64,000 nucleotides of DNA. Source: Lineus longissimus. Lineage: Eukaryota > Nemertea > Pilidiophora > Heteronemertea > Lineidae. Below, one piece after another: positions 30,901-45,500 of this stretch (its first letter is position 1; each line of letters opens with the position of its first letter). The DNA is taken from positions 12,860,953 to 12,924,952 of the forward strand of contig NC_088324.1 in NCBI RefSeq assembly GCF_910592395.1, in the 5' to 3' direction. The notes below the pieces were generated by a model, which saw only the letters and a program-made list of their open reading frames with translations, did not search any database and was not told where the DNA came from. The position numbers and the translations under genes are program-made.

Positions 30901-31328
30901 AAAATGAATGCAGAACGCGTCATCGCTTCAACTTGCATTCAGTTAAAACCTGCCCTTACTCCTCATGATTACACGCACTAACGGATTCATGACAAGAAGT
31001 TGTTTTTCCGGCCTCAGGAAATCGACCAGGCCCTAGGCCTAGAGGGGTTAACAGTAGAAGTGGCTCTGACATCTTTGTCAAAGATCAAGCAATATATAAT
31101 ACGCCAACGTGTTTTTCTTCAAAAACCAATGTTATTTAATGCATTTATTTATGAAGCTTCAACCGACTCACCGCTATCAAAAACGTCCGAATATGACATT
31201 GGTTGACCTCTAAAAATACAGCTACTTTTTGTATGACCTCTGAGCTCGACCTCTATATTAGCGGGCGTTCTTGAGATGCGGCCATTAATGCATTTAACTG
31301 ACGAAAAAGACTCTTCTTAAAGAAATAT

Positions 31329-31345
31329 TGTAAATAATGTACATA
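31329..31345 (+). promoter_or_regulatory. Tandem Pumilio response elements
   Basis: TGTAAATA (31329-31336) and TGTACATA (31338-31345) both fit the PUF-protein consensus UGUANAUA and are separated by one base, inside the inferred BARHL 3' UTR. Paired sites would favour repression by PUM proteins. Regulation is inferred from the consensus. Confidence 0.45.
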
Positions 31346-31995
31346 AATGTATGTGGAGATCGTTGTTTATATCGGTAAAATGTAATATGGCATGCGTTAG
31401 CTTTAGACTGGAGATTCGAGTGTACTGAGGAACTCTTTATTTTCGCAAGTCTAGTATTTTACAACCGTGGTTCAGTCACGAAGGGGCTCGACAATGTTTA
31501 ACTTCCTTAAATTCCTTGCATCAGCGCATTTTGACTGCTTCTGCTTTGACTATGGTCCCAAAGTGACCTCTCTTCAATAGTTTAAATTCTGGACCAGGAG
31601 GGTGGGAGTCCTCCAGTATTTTATCTTGCCTTTGTGGTATATTTATTAGACTAGGGAAATGCCGATGTGAATTTGAGATGACGGGTCGTGAAAGGTCGGT
31701 AAATCTCTAGGGACGAGTCGGCCATTTTCGACCGCACTTGGAATTTTAATAAGGCAAATATTAGTGCATTCTTTGTTTTGAAATGCTGATTATCTACATT
31801 TGCATAAACTGACGCTTGAGAGGATGTTATGATGCTAAACATAAGTGACTCTTTCTGTTTTATATCACCCTCTTGCCATCTTACTGAACCCCGTGACCGT
31901 GCCTCTCTTTCGAGCGTTCATTACATGACCCCATGATATTTCATTCTTGCCAAACTGAAGCACATAATATACATTATATCATAAGATGAATAATG

Positions 31996-32001
31996 AATAA
32001 A
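31996..32001 (+). terminator. BARHL: Candidate BARHL polyadenylation signal
   Basis: AATAAA in the context ATGAATAAAGAAT, 1.5 kb after the stop, with T-rich and GT-containing sequence just downstream (TTGTTTTT then TTGTTGTTT), as expected for a cleavage site. Confidence 0.5.
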
Positions 32002-34017
32002 GAATTTGTTTTTATAAGTGAACACTGCCTTGTTGTTTCACTGATGTTTTCCACTTTTCATCATGTTTATTCTTGTATTGAAACTGATCAGGAGTAGCGT
32101 CAGCCACTAGAAAGTCAACCACGGTGATGCGATAAGACCGAAACAGAGGAAATTTTAGAGGAGAGAAAAAGGTGGACAACAAAAGCATGAAAAGTACTTC
32201 CTTTAGGATTCATCATCTACAAAGTTCAAATTCCAGACTTTCCCCCATCAGATCATTATAGAGTTAACATGGTGACTGATTGCATTCGCCAACAGCAGAT
32301 TGCTATATTGGAGTTGATGATAAGAAGCTATTTGGCCATTCATTCAGCCGTACAACTGATTTATAGCAATGCCTTGATCGTATTAGCAAGAAAGCCAGTT
32401 GGGTTACCACTGTATAAATCTTATAAGCCAAAGCTAATGTAATGCTAGCGGACTAGAATTGCTAGTTTTGCTCAATTGACAAATGGACCTTCTTAATGGT
32501 GTTGTTTCTTTCGCTAGCATTTTATCAAAAGGCCCATTTCCGAACAGATTAGAGCAAGCAAGATCTAATTTGTTGCTAATGTCGTCCTGTTAGCGTCCTT
32601 TCTGTGTTTGTCACGCGCTGCCGCTCATTCCTTCTGCGTCCCGTCGAAAGCTTGGATGAAAGCGCCGCAAAGCACGTACCCGCAATCACAAAATGTGAAA
32701 ATCATCCCTTTCTTTATCCAATAAAACTCATATTCATTCCCCGATGGTATAAGCATAATATAATTGTCTCATGAAAGAGGTAAACCCTCTTAATTTATTA
32801 TTTTCTCATCACTGCGCTCCCAGGGCGGCTATTAGATTTGTTGGCGGCGTACGAGGGTGGTTGAGAAATCCCTCTAGATTCCTAATGACTCCACGGAGCA
32901 TTGAATGAAGCCGTGCTAAGTGCCACAGTAATGCTTGCTAACAGGCTAACGACACCTAAACGCATTAACTAACAGACTCAGCTAAAGATAAAACCATTTA
33001 CAAGATGGGCGAAATTAAATGATACCACACAAGGTGACGCGAGAATGGATTAAGGTTTCAGCAATTTCGCTCTCTTAAAAGTTAGAAGATCGTCAGAGGA
33101 TAAACAATGGGACATTAACTGCTCCTTTGAGAATTTCACTCTTAAATGCCGGGCTAAAACATCTTTTGAATAGACGAGATTGAATCTCAACGCAGGGTTG
33201 AGAATTTCGAACACTGTGAAATCCAAGATGTCAGACTTTGCTCTTTGTCTTAAATTTGAATATTGATAACTTAGACTTAATCGATCACAAGACCATGTGC
33301 TTAACTCGCATCATAGTGGATGTCGTTTTTTAGAAGCGATACAAAGACTGCAAAATAAGAGTGAGGAGTGAGATGCAGAAGACATCTCATCATTGACATT
33401 TATGACAACTATGTTTGGTGAAACAAAATTCCACAATTACGTTTTCAACTTTGTTCAAAGTAGTAACAAACCTTTTGTAACATTCACCTTATGATGAACT
33501 TTGTAAATCTTCGTTGAATGGGATGACCAGATGGGAATGGAAATGACCAGACAGCCATGAATACGATCCCACGCGCCAAACAACTTAGACCATGCACCCG
33601 ACACACCTGATACCTCCGGGCACAAAAAGCTCAGAGATAAAAATTGGACAATGAACAAATTGACGCGTTTCTCAACAATGAGGGGTAAAACTTCATACTG
33701 AATTTGTAAAAGTGACAAACTACCAAAAGATCCTTGAAGCAAGCCTTGAAGTGACATGAATAGTATGCGATAGACAGATATTTTCTGGACAGTCACGGAA
33801 AATTCACCAAGGTCATGCAGAGAAAGAAGGTCCACATCAGGACAAGTCCATCGGGACAAAAACATCGGGGCGTCCCTGTCCCCGGATCTGACATCGGTGT
33901 AAACACCACAACACACAACATCTGCAGTAATCGTGTGAAATGGGAGTCAACAACTGGGATATATCCCATCGTCACAATCATCATCAATCAACACCATGTT
34001 CAGTTTCATTTTCATTG

Positions 34018-34290
34018 ACACCTCCATCACCAACCTCGTCGCATCGTCATCACCATAACCGACTTCACAACCTGAATTCTCACTTGGCAGACACATTTCT
34101 TGAAAATACACTTCCATCACCAACCTCGTCGCATCGTCATCACCATAACCGACTTCACAACCTGAACTCTCACTTGGCAGACACATTTCTTGAAAATACA
34201 CCTCCATCACCAACCTCGTCGCATCGTCATCACCATAACCGACTTCACAACCTGAACTCTCACTTGGCGGACACATTTCTTGAAAGTACA
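34018..34290. repeat. 90-bp minisatellite, three copies
   Basis: Three head-to-tail units starting at 34018, 34108 and 34198, differing at only a handful of positions (for example AATTCT/AACTCT, GGCAGAC/GGCGGAC). Because 90 is divisible by three, open frames persist on both strands, giving 30-residue peptide repeats. No intron signals or similarity support coding. Confidence 0.85.
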
Positions 34291-37200
34291 ATTTTTATTT
34301 GCCTTCAGAGTAAACAAAGTCTTTCCAGTAGCTCTAACATGTCCCCCCATATTTCTGCATTGATTTCACATTCTCGAAAAAAATGTGTACTACTTGTAAT
34401 TGTGAAGTTGTCAGAAAACCAACAAAGGCCTTGTGATTGATCGATAAGGACTCTTAAACAATTTGCAGGCTGTTACTGCAAAGGAAATCCTTAACGATAC
34501 TTATTCATTTTAACTATATTCTTTTTATTTCCACACAATCTAGAGTGAACAAAGCTAACCATACATGCAACACAAACCTTTTCTCGCGGCCCATACGCCT
34601 TAGAATCACACCAGCAACAGATGGGCAAATATAAGTTACCCCGTTTTAATAAATTCATATTAATAACTGTGCTTTACAAGAGAATTACATGTGCAGATAT
34701 GGTCACAAGTGTCTGCAGACAAAAAATGGCTACAGGGAACCTTCAATCGGTTCGAGTTAGGCGTCATGTTGCTTTCAAAAAGATTGCGTGAATATTTTGA
34801 CTGCCATAGTGAAAATGAGAGTATTCCGCTCGGTTAGACCCACTCTTCATTCTCGTCCACCCTTTTCATTCAGTTTAGGGAAACCGGCGCTGCATGATAC
34901 GGTACCATAGCGTGATCTTGAATAACAGGCCTGCTTGTTATTTAAAGAGCTGATGTTGCATCCCAATCAAAATGCAATATGTGCTGCTTGCGGACAATAC
35001 CCGTTATGAGTATAGACATAACTCATTGTTGTCGCTGATAGAAGACGGATTGCAATGGACTTACCAACTGATGGGTGATACAACTGACTATGTACCTATG
35101 CCTGTTACGCCAATACAGGTAATATCAAAAGCCAATCAGACCACAAGTCACAAGAATAATCGTAGGCCGACATTTTTGATAGCTTCATACCAAAATTTAT
35201 ATGTATTTACGGCAAATGCACGCTGAATTGAACAAAACACAAAACAAAATCCCATCAAAAACCGCCGCGTGCCTGAGTTTGTACAAAATATCATTTAGAC
35301 ATATCTCTAAAATTATTGTTACACGGGCACAATGCCCACACCCTCTGTCAATTCAGGCTCCGCGTGCTCGAGTGTTATTCCAGCCCATTGTCACCCTATT
35401 CGCGTCGTGTGCGAATTCGAAACATATTCGACTTTTTTAATAAGATAGATGTATGAATGGTGAGCAGCAACCTTTGTGTCCCTGCGCCGTGGGGCGGTGG
35501 GGCTCTCTAAACAAACTTTCACAAGATTTGAAACAGTTATTTCACAACAACTTTGACTCCCCGTTACGCACCCCTGGCCCTGGTGAGCATGAGTTTGCAA
35601 TACTCATCGGCGTAACACGGAAAAAGAAATTACATCATTTTGAGATCAGGCCAATCAGAGTGACATTCACTTTCCTGTTTTTCATTTCCGAACGCATAAC
35701 CGTTAAAATTTAGTTTGCAACATTTACTGGCATCGCATGAATATAATCAAAAATGTATATAAGGGGAGCTCGCTTTAAAATTTTGATATGATTTACTGGT
35801 GAATAATTTTGGATATTTTTTTTTGTTGGTATTGGTCAACTTTTTAAATGCTGCGGATAAAGACAGGATACCCCGACGGAGGTCTGAATTTTAATGCTAC
35901 GTGCACATCTCCAAGACACGGGTGCATGTTGTCAACACGCGTGATTGTGCATTACTGAACGATATTAGACATTCAACAAAAATCCATTCATCATTTTTTT
36001 CCTAAGCCACATGCACGATTTATAATTTGTAATATGAATATGATTACAGTTGCAGATTCATCCACTGTTTACCAAAGTTTTAAAAAGCGATATACGCTCA
36101 TCAGATTTTGACAACGTACTCGCGAATGATCGGTATCACAAGAATTTAATTTACAAGTAAATAACTTTCAATTTTTTAAAAATTTTTATTGTTGAGATCT
36201 CAGTGCCATTGCAGCTCTTTTATGTCCTCTGATGACGATGGCCAGACTATCCTTATGAGAAAAAGCATCCCATCCCTTTGTTTTAGTAACATGTCTGCCA
36301 TTTTGCTCAAAAATGGAAAATAACTGACTATTAGCTCAATGGCAATGATTCTGTCACCAACGATTGATAAAATCCGGACAGAGATAATAGCAATTTACAT
36401 GTCAGTGCGCACGTCTCCACCATGCCCCAAGGCTGCGTGGAGACTGATTAGAATCCCATCAAACTCCTCCACTATACTTAATGGCGGACAAACCCAATGA
36501 GATATAATTGACGGCGCAGTGTCAGTGGATTGTTTAGCGGGTTGAACTAATGCGCTAAAAGAATCACCAATCAGTTCATCCCAATGGGACCCGCCTGCCA
36601 ATTAAAACGGTAAACTTGACATAAATCTCTTCCCGCTGACTCTGTTAACAAATCGCCTCTGGCTCTTGAGAGTCCCGCGAGTGGCGCTGATCAAAGACCA
36701 CCATCTTGTTCCATTTGTCGCAGTTATTGCCAAATCAAAGCCCATCATTAAATGTTGATAATTCCTCCCCAAACGATGTCTAAGTAAGTCATTTACTCGT
36801 CACGGGCTTGTGGTCTATTAACGTGCTATGGATGTTAACGATTTTGCGCCTGGTTTCTTGTCATCATATCATAGGAGACAACCCGAATATAAAAATGGCG
36901 CAAATGGACGATAAAAGGAACCATGCTTTCAAATTCCTCCCAAGAGGACTACAGAGTCATAAATGAACTATTCAGTTCCTGGAAGATGGACGTCGTAATT
37001 CAGGCCAATTTATTTTCCATATTGATATGATATAGAAATCAATTGATGAGACGTACTATCTGGTGTGCCAAAGCTGTAATATTTGTCCACTTAGAGACCA
37101 TCTTCCTTGATACATCTTCCCTAAAGTTGCCCCATGGGAACTGAAAATGGGATATAATATTCAATATCGTTTCGCTGTGGGTGAACATAATCCGAGTCTT

Positions 37201-40200
37201 CATAGATATAGTGGAGAACAACTTGACCAACAATTTCGCAAACCCGTCAAGGGAATATTTTCCATCTACCTCAGGTGTGAGAGCAGTTCAAAGACATAAA
37301 CTTTCATTTTCGAAAACTTTTCGCCTAAGTGCCAAATTGCGCGAAAGAAAAATTAGGCACAGCAAGACTGCTGACACGAGTCCCTTCCACGATGGTATGG
37401 TGCACCAAGTCGAATAATGTTTTCTCTCATGGCGAGCATCAGACTGCCATTCTGGCGAACATCGTGTGGCCACTCTCTTGATATCATATGGGACCACGTC
37501 ACAACCCGGGCTAGCACGACATGTTGACTAAAGCAACTACAACAAACTAACTTCGACATACCAGAGACCATGTCGCAACCACAGCGTACAACCACCAGAA
37601 AATCCAACACGTCCTTCAGGAGCCCTCCTAGTTGGTTATCTTGTCACGGCGGATTCCCATTAGCAAATAACATGCTTTTAGGAAGTAAAACGAGTTAAGA
37701 GCACGCTTGTCAACAGATTTGCTCGATCATAAAACTTACAGAATATTAAGCCAAGTGAATCTGGTTGTACCAACCATAAGGGAGGGCGGCGCTGTAAGGA
37801 CGTCCAAGCGAGGATGTTCATCGGAGCCCTATTCAGACGACCCAAAGATCTCAGAATGGTAGACGACCTTTCATTAGCAGAAAACAGTGACCTCATTTTC
37901 AACTGTGCCAACATATAAAGTGTTACAATATCGTTGTTGAGTATTTCCAAATTGTTGCAGCCAGCTTTCCTGCAAATCCCGTTTGGTCTCAGGATACCAC
38001 ACTCACTCGTCCGGACGCGGCAGATCGGCCTCTTCCCTCACCGAAAAAGAACCCTCGTTTAGGATGACGAATGGACTGCCATGGGAGTCGAAAGCTTACA
38101 CCGTTTCAATTACTGTATGGAAACCATTATTTATCTGTCGGCTAGCTATCACCACTTTTTGATTATCAACTGTTAAACAATTTTATTCGCTGACTTGAGA
38201 TGGAAGTCATTATTACTTATTTCATCATACCAAAACAATTTCTATGCGACAGATGACCAGTCAGAGGTAGAATAGTTGGCTAATCATGTCCAATAGTTAC
38301 GATCTAGTAGTTACTCAATTAAGAACACTGTTTCATATGAATCCTTCAACTTCAAGATGGTCACCAGCCACGTTCTTAGTCTTTTTCCTACATCAAGCTA
38401 CTCTTAAGATGAAAGGCGACCTCTCCTCCCTCCCCAAATAATGGTACGAACCCGTTAAGTGGTCATTTGTCACGTTAAAATGATTCCGTGAACGTGACTC
38501 GATTACGCAGCGTAGGGATGATGGGGAGAGGGAACGGATCACTGACGAAACAGGAAGAGACTGTAAAGGTTTAGTGCCCGGTTCATCCGTTTAAAAACGG
38601 TCGCTAACGGTAGGGATTACTGACTGTTTGTCGTAAAAACGACACAGGGCTCATGAGGGGAGGTGCCGTACAGGATGGGGATTTTATTTTTATAGAGATA
38701 CGCCTTGCCAATATATACACGATGGCCAAACATTGTTGGTTCGACCATAAGTTTTCAGTTATTTTTGTCAACCGCACACGTACACGTATCATTCTTACTC
38801 AGCAAATGCACAGATTGTTTAAGAAACTTAACTCAACTAGTCACGGCGACTGACTGCAAACATTGGACAGAACGGAATGCCTTAAAATTAGATCATTTAC
38901 CGTTAATTATCTCATATCAAGTACAAACAGCGGGAACACCCCATGAATGGCTATAAAATCAGCTGAACCACTTGAAACAAACCTTTAATGGAAACTGGAA
39001 ATTTAGTTAATTTATCGTTGGAATACTGCTATTAGTTTAGTCAGTGGCGCGTGGCTAACTGAGTTACCCGCATTATTCGCGCCCCCTCTGGCAACCCGTG
39101 CGCTGTATGTAAATTAAGCTTCAAAGTTTAGCTTCGGGATGACAATTTTCGGGTAATTGGAGATAGGACCCCCGGTTGGGAAACATGTTCACATTCTGTT
39201 GGGCAGTGACATCAAGATTCTTATTGTCATGTAACCGGTCATTAAACAGTAACGTTTTGATGGCCACCCATACACCCATGAAGAAGATGGCCATGTTTGG
39301 TGTAACGGTTTTAGTGTTCCGTAGCGTAATCTTCATCCGCATTTTTTTTCACATGCAACAGCTTTTGAAACAGCGACAGGGTATAACATGTTATTTATCA
39401 TGTGTGATGTAGCGGTTTAGTGTCACAAATACCACAGGTTTCCACTGCAGCCACACTAATATTAATACTAGTAGTCATGTAACCGTTCACTAAACACCCA
39501 GAATAACATGTTAATGGTCGTCGATATTATTGAAGATGATAGCCTAGGTGATGCAGAGTAAAAGTCCGTTGGACCTCATCGGACAGATATTTGAATGTGG
39601 ACCTGAAGGGAGCAGCTACGGACATGACGGACAGAAGAAAGTGAAAAGGAGTACGATCCGACCCTGGATATCATTAACCTTGATAATGCCCTGCGTTCTC
39701 TGGGAAACTGGGTATACTGTACAGAAATAATTGATGGCCCTCAGTAGGCGTACCAGAGTGAGAAAGTTTTGCCAGCAACTGAAAAATGCTACCCATGCAA
39801 CCACTTCTTCCTAAAAAGAAACAAATCCCACCGCAAAACTCTCATCAGAAGTTAAATCTATATTTTACACTCGACTTCCCCCGTAAGAGCAGCGAAAAGA
39901 CAGCGGTACAAATCAGACCTTATTACCAAAACCAAGTCACGCAGACGACTCCCAATCGGCAAACCGTTCAGATCAGAACAAGAGCAATACAAGATAGCTA
40001 TTAACTCAAATCTACCCTCATCATGCCCGTTACATGAAAATTTCACGGTTGTGCGGCGCCCTGTCAGCCCTTGTTAGTCCGCTAGTTCTCCCGGGGCTGA
40101 AGACTCCGGGCCGATCAGCAACTTCATTACTTTCTCATTAGGGCGGTTGTCACTCAGTCTTACATTTGTTTTAACCTCCGATGCGTTAATTATAATGTTA

Positions 40201-42301
40201 ATACGCTCGAGTTGAGCGGTGGGATTGAGGAGCAAACAGGCGGGGCATTGTTGGAACAATCTCGACCCCAGGGGAACTGGAGACGAAGTCACAACTCGAC
40301 AAGAACACTGAGTGAAAAATACCAGTCGATGAATTGAACCCTCGAATCTTACTGCAGATCACTGAATGCACGGAAGATGCGGACCTTTCAGCCAAAGGTC
40401 CTTCCGCATGGCAAACACGGACACTTCCTGAAGAGTGTCTTTCTTTTCATGCCCATGATGTCCGTCAGCTGAAGGAAAACCATAGCGACTTATCGGCGGT
40501 GAATATCAGTCCTCAAGTCATACGCATAACGACGGTGGATCGGCATGAAGGAAAACGTGCCGAGGTTGACATCATTTCCCCAGATGGTACAAAACAAGAT
40601 GAAATCATGTGCAGACAAGATTACATCGGTCATAAACTGATTTGCATAATGGTCAAATCGTATCTCATCCAAGATCTCGTTTACACATTGGTCATTTTGT
40701 TTGATTCAATTTATAGCCTTTAGACGACTCATGGTCTGTTATAAAGATGCGTAAATGACACGTTGCCGCAAAAACTTTGGTGACAACCCAATGACATAAC
40801 AATGAAGGACTGGCTCCAAATGACTGGGTCCTGCGGATCAAGTTACCAACCCGCAGCTGTCCGTTTAGTCTTTCTGCCCCTGTCAAAACGTCCGCCAACT
40901 TCTTGACCTTGGCAAGACCAAAAATGCCTTCTCAAAGAGCTTGTGGCGACAGCCCAGGAGGCTCCATCAATTCACAACTCACAATCCCCACTGGCTGGAG
41001 TTCATCCTACAATGATACCCAATGACATTCCGATGACATCTCCGTCCCACCAATTCCCTCTTGTTCTACCCAATAAATCCTAATTACAATGCATTAAGTC
41101 AAAACAGCCAAGCTAAATGAGCCAAGTCTCCAAGCCACGACTCCAATATTACGCCGAAATTCCCAATGGGAATGTTGACCAACTCAACCAGAAAACCCAT
41201 CAAATCTGGGGATAGTGGTGCACAAATTTCAATTCGAGACAACCATCCTAATTTTTCCGTTTTATCGAGCAGAAACACAGCCATCAGACTCTCGAGGTAT
41301 AAATCGGCGTTTTAGACAGCCAAGTCGATGTTGTGGCCCCGCTGTTGGTTGTTCAGGCAAGCAGTAAGCCAGGTTATGAATACTGATCAAGTAACATGTC
41401 CCCAGCTCTTCCAAATCAGGCACTGCGCCATGAGGCAGACGGAGCACCAATTGGGACCTTTCCAAGTCGAGTTGATCAGCAGAAAGTTTAACATTAGGGA
41501 TTACAGTTATAAAATTATTTTGACCTACCTCCCCCCAAAACAAGGAGAAACGACATTGTATATCTGGACTTCCATAGTTTTCTACCACCTCAAACCTCAG
41601 CAGCACAGGAGTAGACCATGGGCCGAGTGAGGGGGAAACTGGGGAGTGGCTGGGAAGCCAAGAGGGCTATGCTCATCATTGGGTCAGTTTTATTTGATGG
41701 CAACCCCTCTTTTCAAATGTACTACACGTGTGGGGTATATGAGTGACCAGGTAGGAGGCCCATTTGAATGTAGCCTACAACGGCTGGTTGGTTGGTCGGG
41801 CTGGTTGATGTCAGAGGAGTAATGGCTGGCTGATGTGCTGCCTCTCTTGCAAAGTCTATCTCAACAAATAACAAACTTATCAAAAATAACAAAGTTAACA
41901 TATTCAACCATTTAATCAACTTTAGTTAAGATTTCATTTTCAATACATTATCTCTATGTACATGTAAGAAACTGTTAACAAGCAGATGTAACTAAAAGAA
42001 TATTTTGCAATTCGATCAGAAATGCATCGTACCAGAAGGACTTCCTTTAAGTCATTTCATATTCTCTCACTGAAAAACAGGACATTTTTTGGCTTGTCCT
42101 CTTACTAAAAACAAAATAACATCCTAGCATAATGAAGTTTCTGTAACATCACTAGTCTATTTCATTTTTCTGCGACAACATCACACTAGATTCTCTTTTT
42201 CTTCACTTACTGTTTGTTCTGAAAAGATATCATAATATGAAAGTGGATTAAAACAGACAAGTGTCAGTGACTACTCGATGCCTGGCGACTTAGTACCCGA
42301 C

Positions 42302-42549
42302 TCCATGTGATGAGTCACATGTATCCGATTCCATGTGATGGGTCACATGTACCCGATTCCATGTGATGGGTCACATATACCCGATTCCATGTGATGGGTC
42401 ACATGTACCCGATTCCATGTGATGGGTCACATGTACCCGACTCCATGTGATGGGTCACATGTACCCGACTCCATGTGATGGGTCACATATACCCGACTCC
42501 ATGTGATGGGTCACATATACCCGATTCCATGTGATGGGTCACATATACC
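42302..42549. repeat. 28-bp palindromic tandem array, nine copies
   Basis: Nine units with a constant 28-bp period begin at 42302, 42330, 42358, 42386, 42414, 42442, 42470, 42498 and 42526. Each holds the interrupted palindrome CATGTGATGGGTCACATG, with two 7-base arms around TGGG; some copies end ACATAT. TCACATG is a bHLH (E-box/M-box-like) half of the palindrome. Copies are nearly identical, implying recent expansion or homogenisation. Confidence 0.9.
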
Positions 42550-45500
42550 GTAGCATAAATATACCAAGACATCAAATATCTACCTCTAGCATTATTATGC
42601 ATGCAACAACAATAATAAAGATAAGCATGTCTACTTGAACAGATGAGAAAATGTCCAAAAGTGAATAGCCCAAGTCTCAATTATGACTTCAATGGTTCAT
42701 GATGTTAGTATAATGGTTTCAATGGTTTAGAATATTAGGTTTTATAAACACAATACCATAATTGCCAACAAAATCACCACATGAGAGTTTGGACGATGCC
42801 AATTTATTCCCAGCAGTGCATTTATCGTGCTTAATAAATCACTTAGCACCATTCCACGTTTCATAACAGACCATTCATAGCAAACATTTAAACCATCACG
42901 ATAATGTTTGGGCGGCAATCGTACCGTGATCTAGTCGATAATCTTATAGATTTGTCATTGAATGCTGCTGAACACCATGTCAACATCGGGGTATTTTGAC
43001 GACCAACCCACTATCAGTATGGAAATGAGCCAATGATCACGTCCATTATATCTGGTCTGATGATCAGCTATGAATGAGGTAGATTTCCTTTGGATCCATA
43101 GGAGAATAATGAACATAGAAATTGGCTCCATTAGCCGTGTTTGTGTAAAGTGATGTGGCCAATTAGTTTATTCGATATGTTGAGGGATAGAGGGTAAAAT
43201 CGTATGTATTAGAGAGGTTTAGAAAGACCTGAGAACAGGTGAAGATCCAAGAGGGTTTCCGAGCATGAACCCCCTTCTCACAGCAGATATTCTTCGAAAT
43301 CTCATAATGTTGAAAATACCTGTGAAATTGTCCATGCTTTTGTTGTATTTTTAGTTTTGGGCCCTAGCCTGAAAATTGTGTTTAGTTTTGATATGATTCT
43401 TTATTTAACTTAAATATCAAATTACAATGAAATGAACTTCCCAGGGCTGAAGCAAAGCAATAATAGCCCTGGGCTGTGTGGGGGAAGGACACTTTGGAAA
43501 AAATTAGTGAAAGCCAGGTGATGTTCTATTTCCATTTGTCACTCTGGTGATATTTTGAGAATCGATCTATGGTTTACACATTTTTATGTTGTAATTTTTG
43601 GGCTGCATGTCTTGATGTCTTTGTCAGTGGCAGACAGACACGAGGAGTATATCAATTCAAAATTTGTGAGAAATCGGTCATAGACTACCTTTAAAACAAA
43701 AAACTGTGTTCAAATCTGTTATATTTGTGCAATGATGGCACAAAAAACCAAAACACATCTGAAAATGTTTATTCAGTTACGCAGTTACCTCTTTTTAATG
43801 ATATAATCCAAAGGAAACACAGTGGCATGAACTGAACCAGACTTCTCGAGCCGAGTTTGAATAAAGAGAAAAAAGGCAAAATCAATCAAGAGTAGATTAA
43901 ATAGTTTTTAATTAATTTGTCATTGGTCTCTCTTTGCCTGCGCTGCAACTGAAATACTCCTCATGAATAGAATGCGAAAAATTCAATTTGTGACATTCAT
44001 AGTTTTGGATGCGGGAATGGAACGGTGTATTGAATCGTGTTGCGTTACAACCGAACTGCTCCCCACTCGGAAATGAAGGGAAACGAGAATAAATGAATGC
44101 TTTGATTGGCGATCACCAGAGTGAGTGGCCTGTAATTAATAGCTCCTGTAATCCAAACATGTTCAGGTCACAGTTAAAGGTGGTTTGCCATTGGCTGGAT
44201 CTGGAATTAAAGGTGAGATGCATGATGATTCTTTCAGTAAGATATTACACTAGTTTCACTTATATAAGACCATTTCCGGATATCCAATTGCAAGAAACGG
44301 AAGATATTTTTGATTCCATTCAAATGTTAACCTTGGACAGACAATGGGTTGACAACACCAAGTTTTCTGATGGTCACGATGTCATGTTCCGTGGTAATTA
44401 ATGAAGCAGTCTTAGGACAGTGAAACTAGAGTATGGACACAAAATGTTCTTTGGGATGGGAGACTGTGTGGGACAATATTTTTAATATTATATAAAACGT
44501 TCTTGGATGGAGAGTAGTGTAGGGATATCTTGATGATAAATTGTAAGATTGACATTTTATTCGGGCCAGCTGCACAGAGGATTTTGGTCACTGCGACTAG
44601 GGACTTTAAATGGTTTCTTTTTATTGCCAAAACAACAAACTGAACGGCAGGAAACTGATGGAAATGTTCATTCACTGCGACCACTTTCCAATAGAGTAGA
44701 CACTCAACTTGTAGACAATGACAATTAAACTAACCACCAGGTCCATTAAAAGATGCTTTTATTGGCAGAAAGAGCAGCAAAATTTCTGATTGTTATCATG
44801 GTAACTTTGTATCACAAGGAAAACAAAATTGCCCGACAGGAAACTACCCGCTTTAGACCACATCGCCTCAGGCGAAGCAAGGTGGACGGAGTGGTCAATT
44901 AATCTGTCATAATGAGCTCGTTAATAAAGCAACAATGATAAGGGCCGTACTGATGGTCGAGTAGCCATGTTAAACGATAGCTCGGATAATATGGCATTGA
45001 TGGATAATGGCGGCCATGATTGCCTCTTCCCGGAAGCAGCACTGTTTTGACATCACTTGAATTCCCACCGAAAATGAAATCATATTGGTGAGAATTATGG
45101 ATAATTTGGAACACAATTTGAAGTCGGAGCGTGTGTTTGATTCAACTTCAGTTGCTACGCCCATTAATGAAATCGGACCAGCATTTGTGGTTTAGTTTGT
45201 TTTATCAAAACATTGTCAGTTGTCACAATAAATTAAAGGGTTTGTATGTGTATACCCTCATGTTTTCGGAAACGTTGGTCAATTAATGTTTTTTTTTATT
45301 GTTCGACTGACAATTGTCATGTGGTGCACTCAAAATAACACAATTTAAAGTATTTTCATATTTTTACACTTTTATCTACATAGAGTTTTCTTTTGTATCA
45401 GTTTTAGAAAAACGGATGCAGTGCGAGTGGTTGTTTGTATATGCAGTTTGTTTAGTGTGTTAATGTTTCTAACTGACAAGTGACATAGGCATGCATGCAG

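Larger units (their letters stand above)
30475..32001 (+). other. BARHL: Probable BARHL 3' UTR
   Basis: From the stop codon to the first strong AATAAA (31996-32001) there is no coding frame. The stretch contains tandem Pumilio elements (31329-31345), two TGACCT/TGGTCA palindromic motifs (30706-30733) and a 13-bp inverted repeat (30828-30900). The 1.5 kb length is normal for a developmental regulator. Without transcript data the true end is inferred. Confidence 0.5.

Noticed and set aside
33455-33916. 153-codon minus-strand open frame
   Set aside because: No recognisable domain, no conserved blocks and unremarkable composition; it adjoins the 90-bp repeat and is within the length expected by chance over a long gene-free interval.
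33940-34440. 166-codon plus-strand frame with His/Ser/Pro-rich 30-residue repeats
   Set aside because: Produced by a 90-bp minisatellite, whose period is a multiple of three; the opposite strand is equally open.
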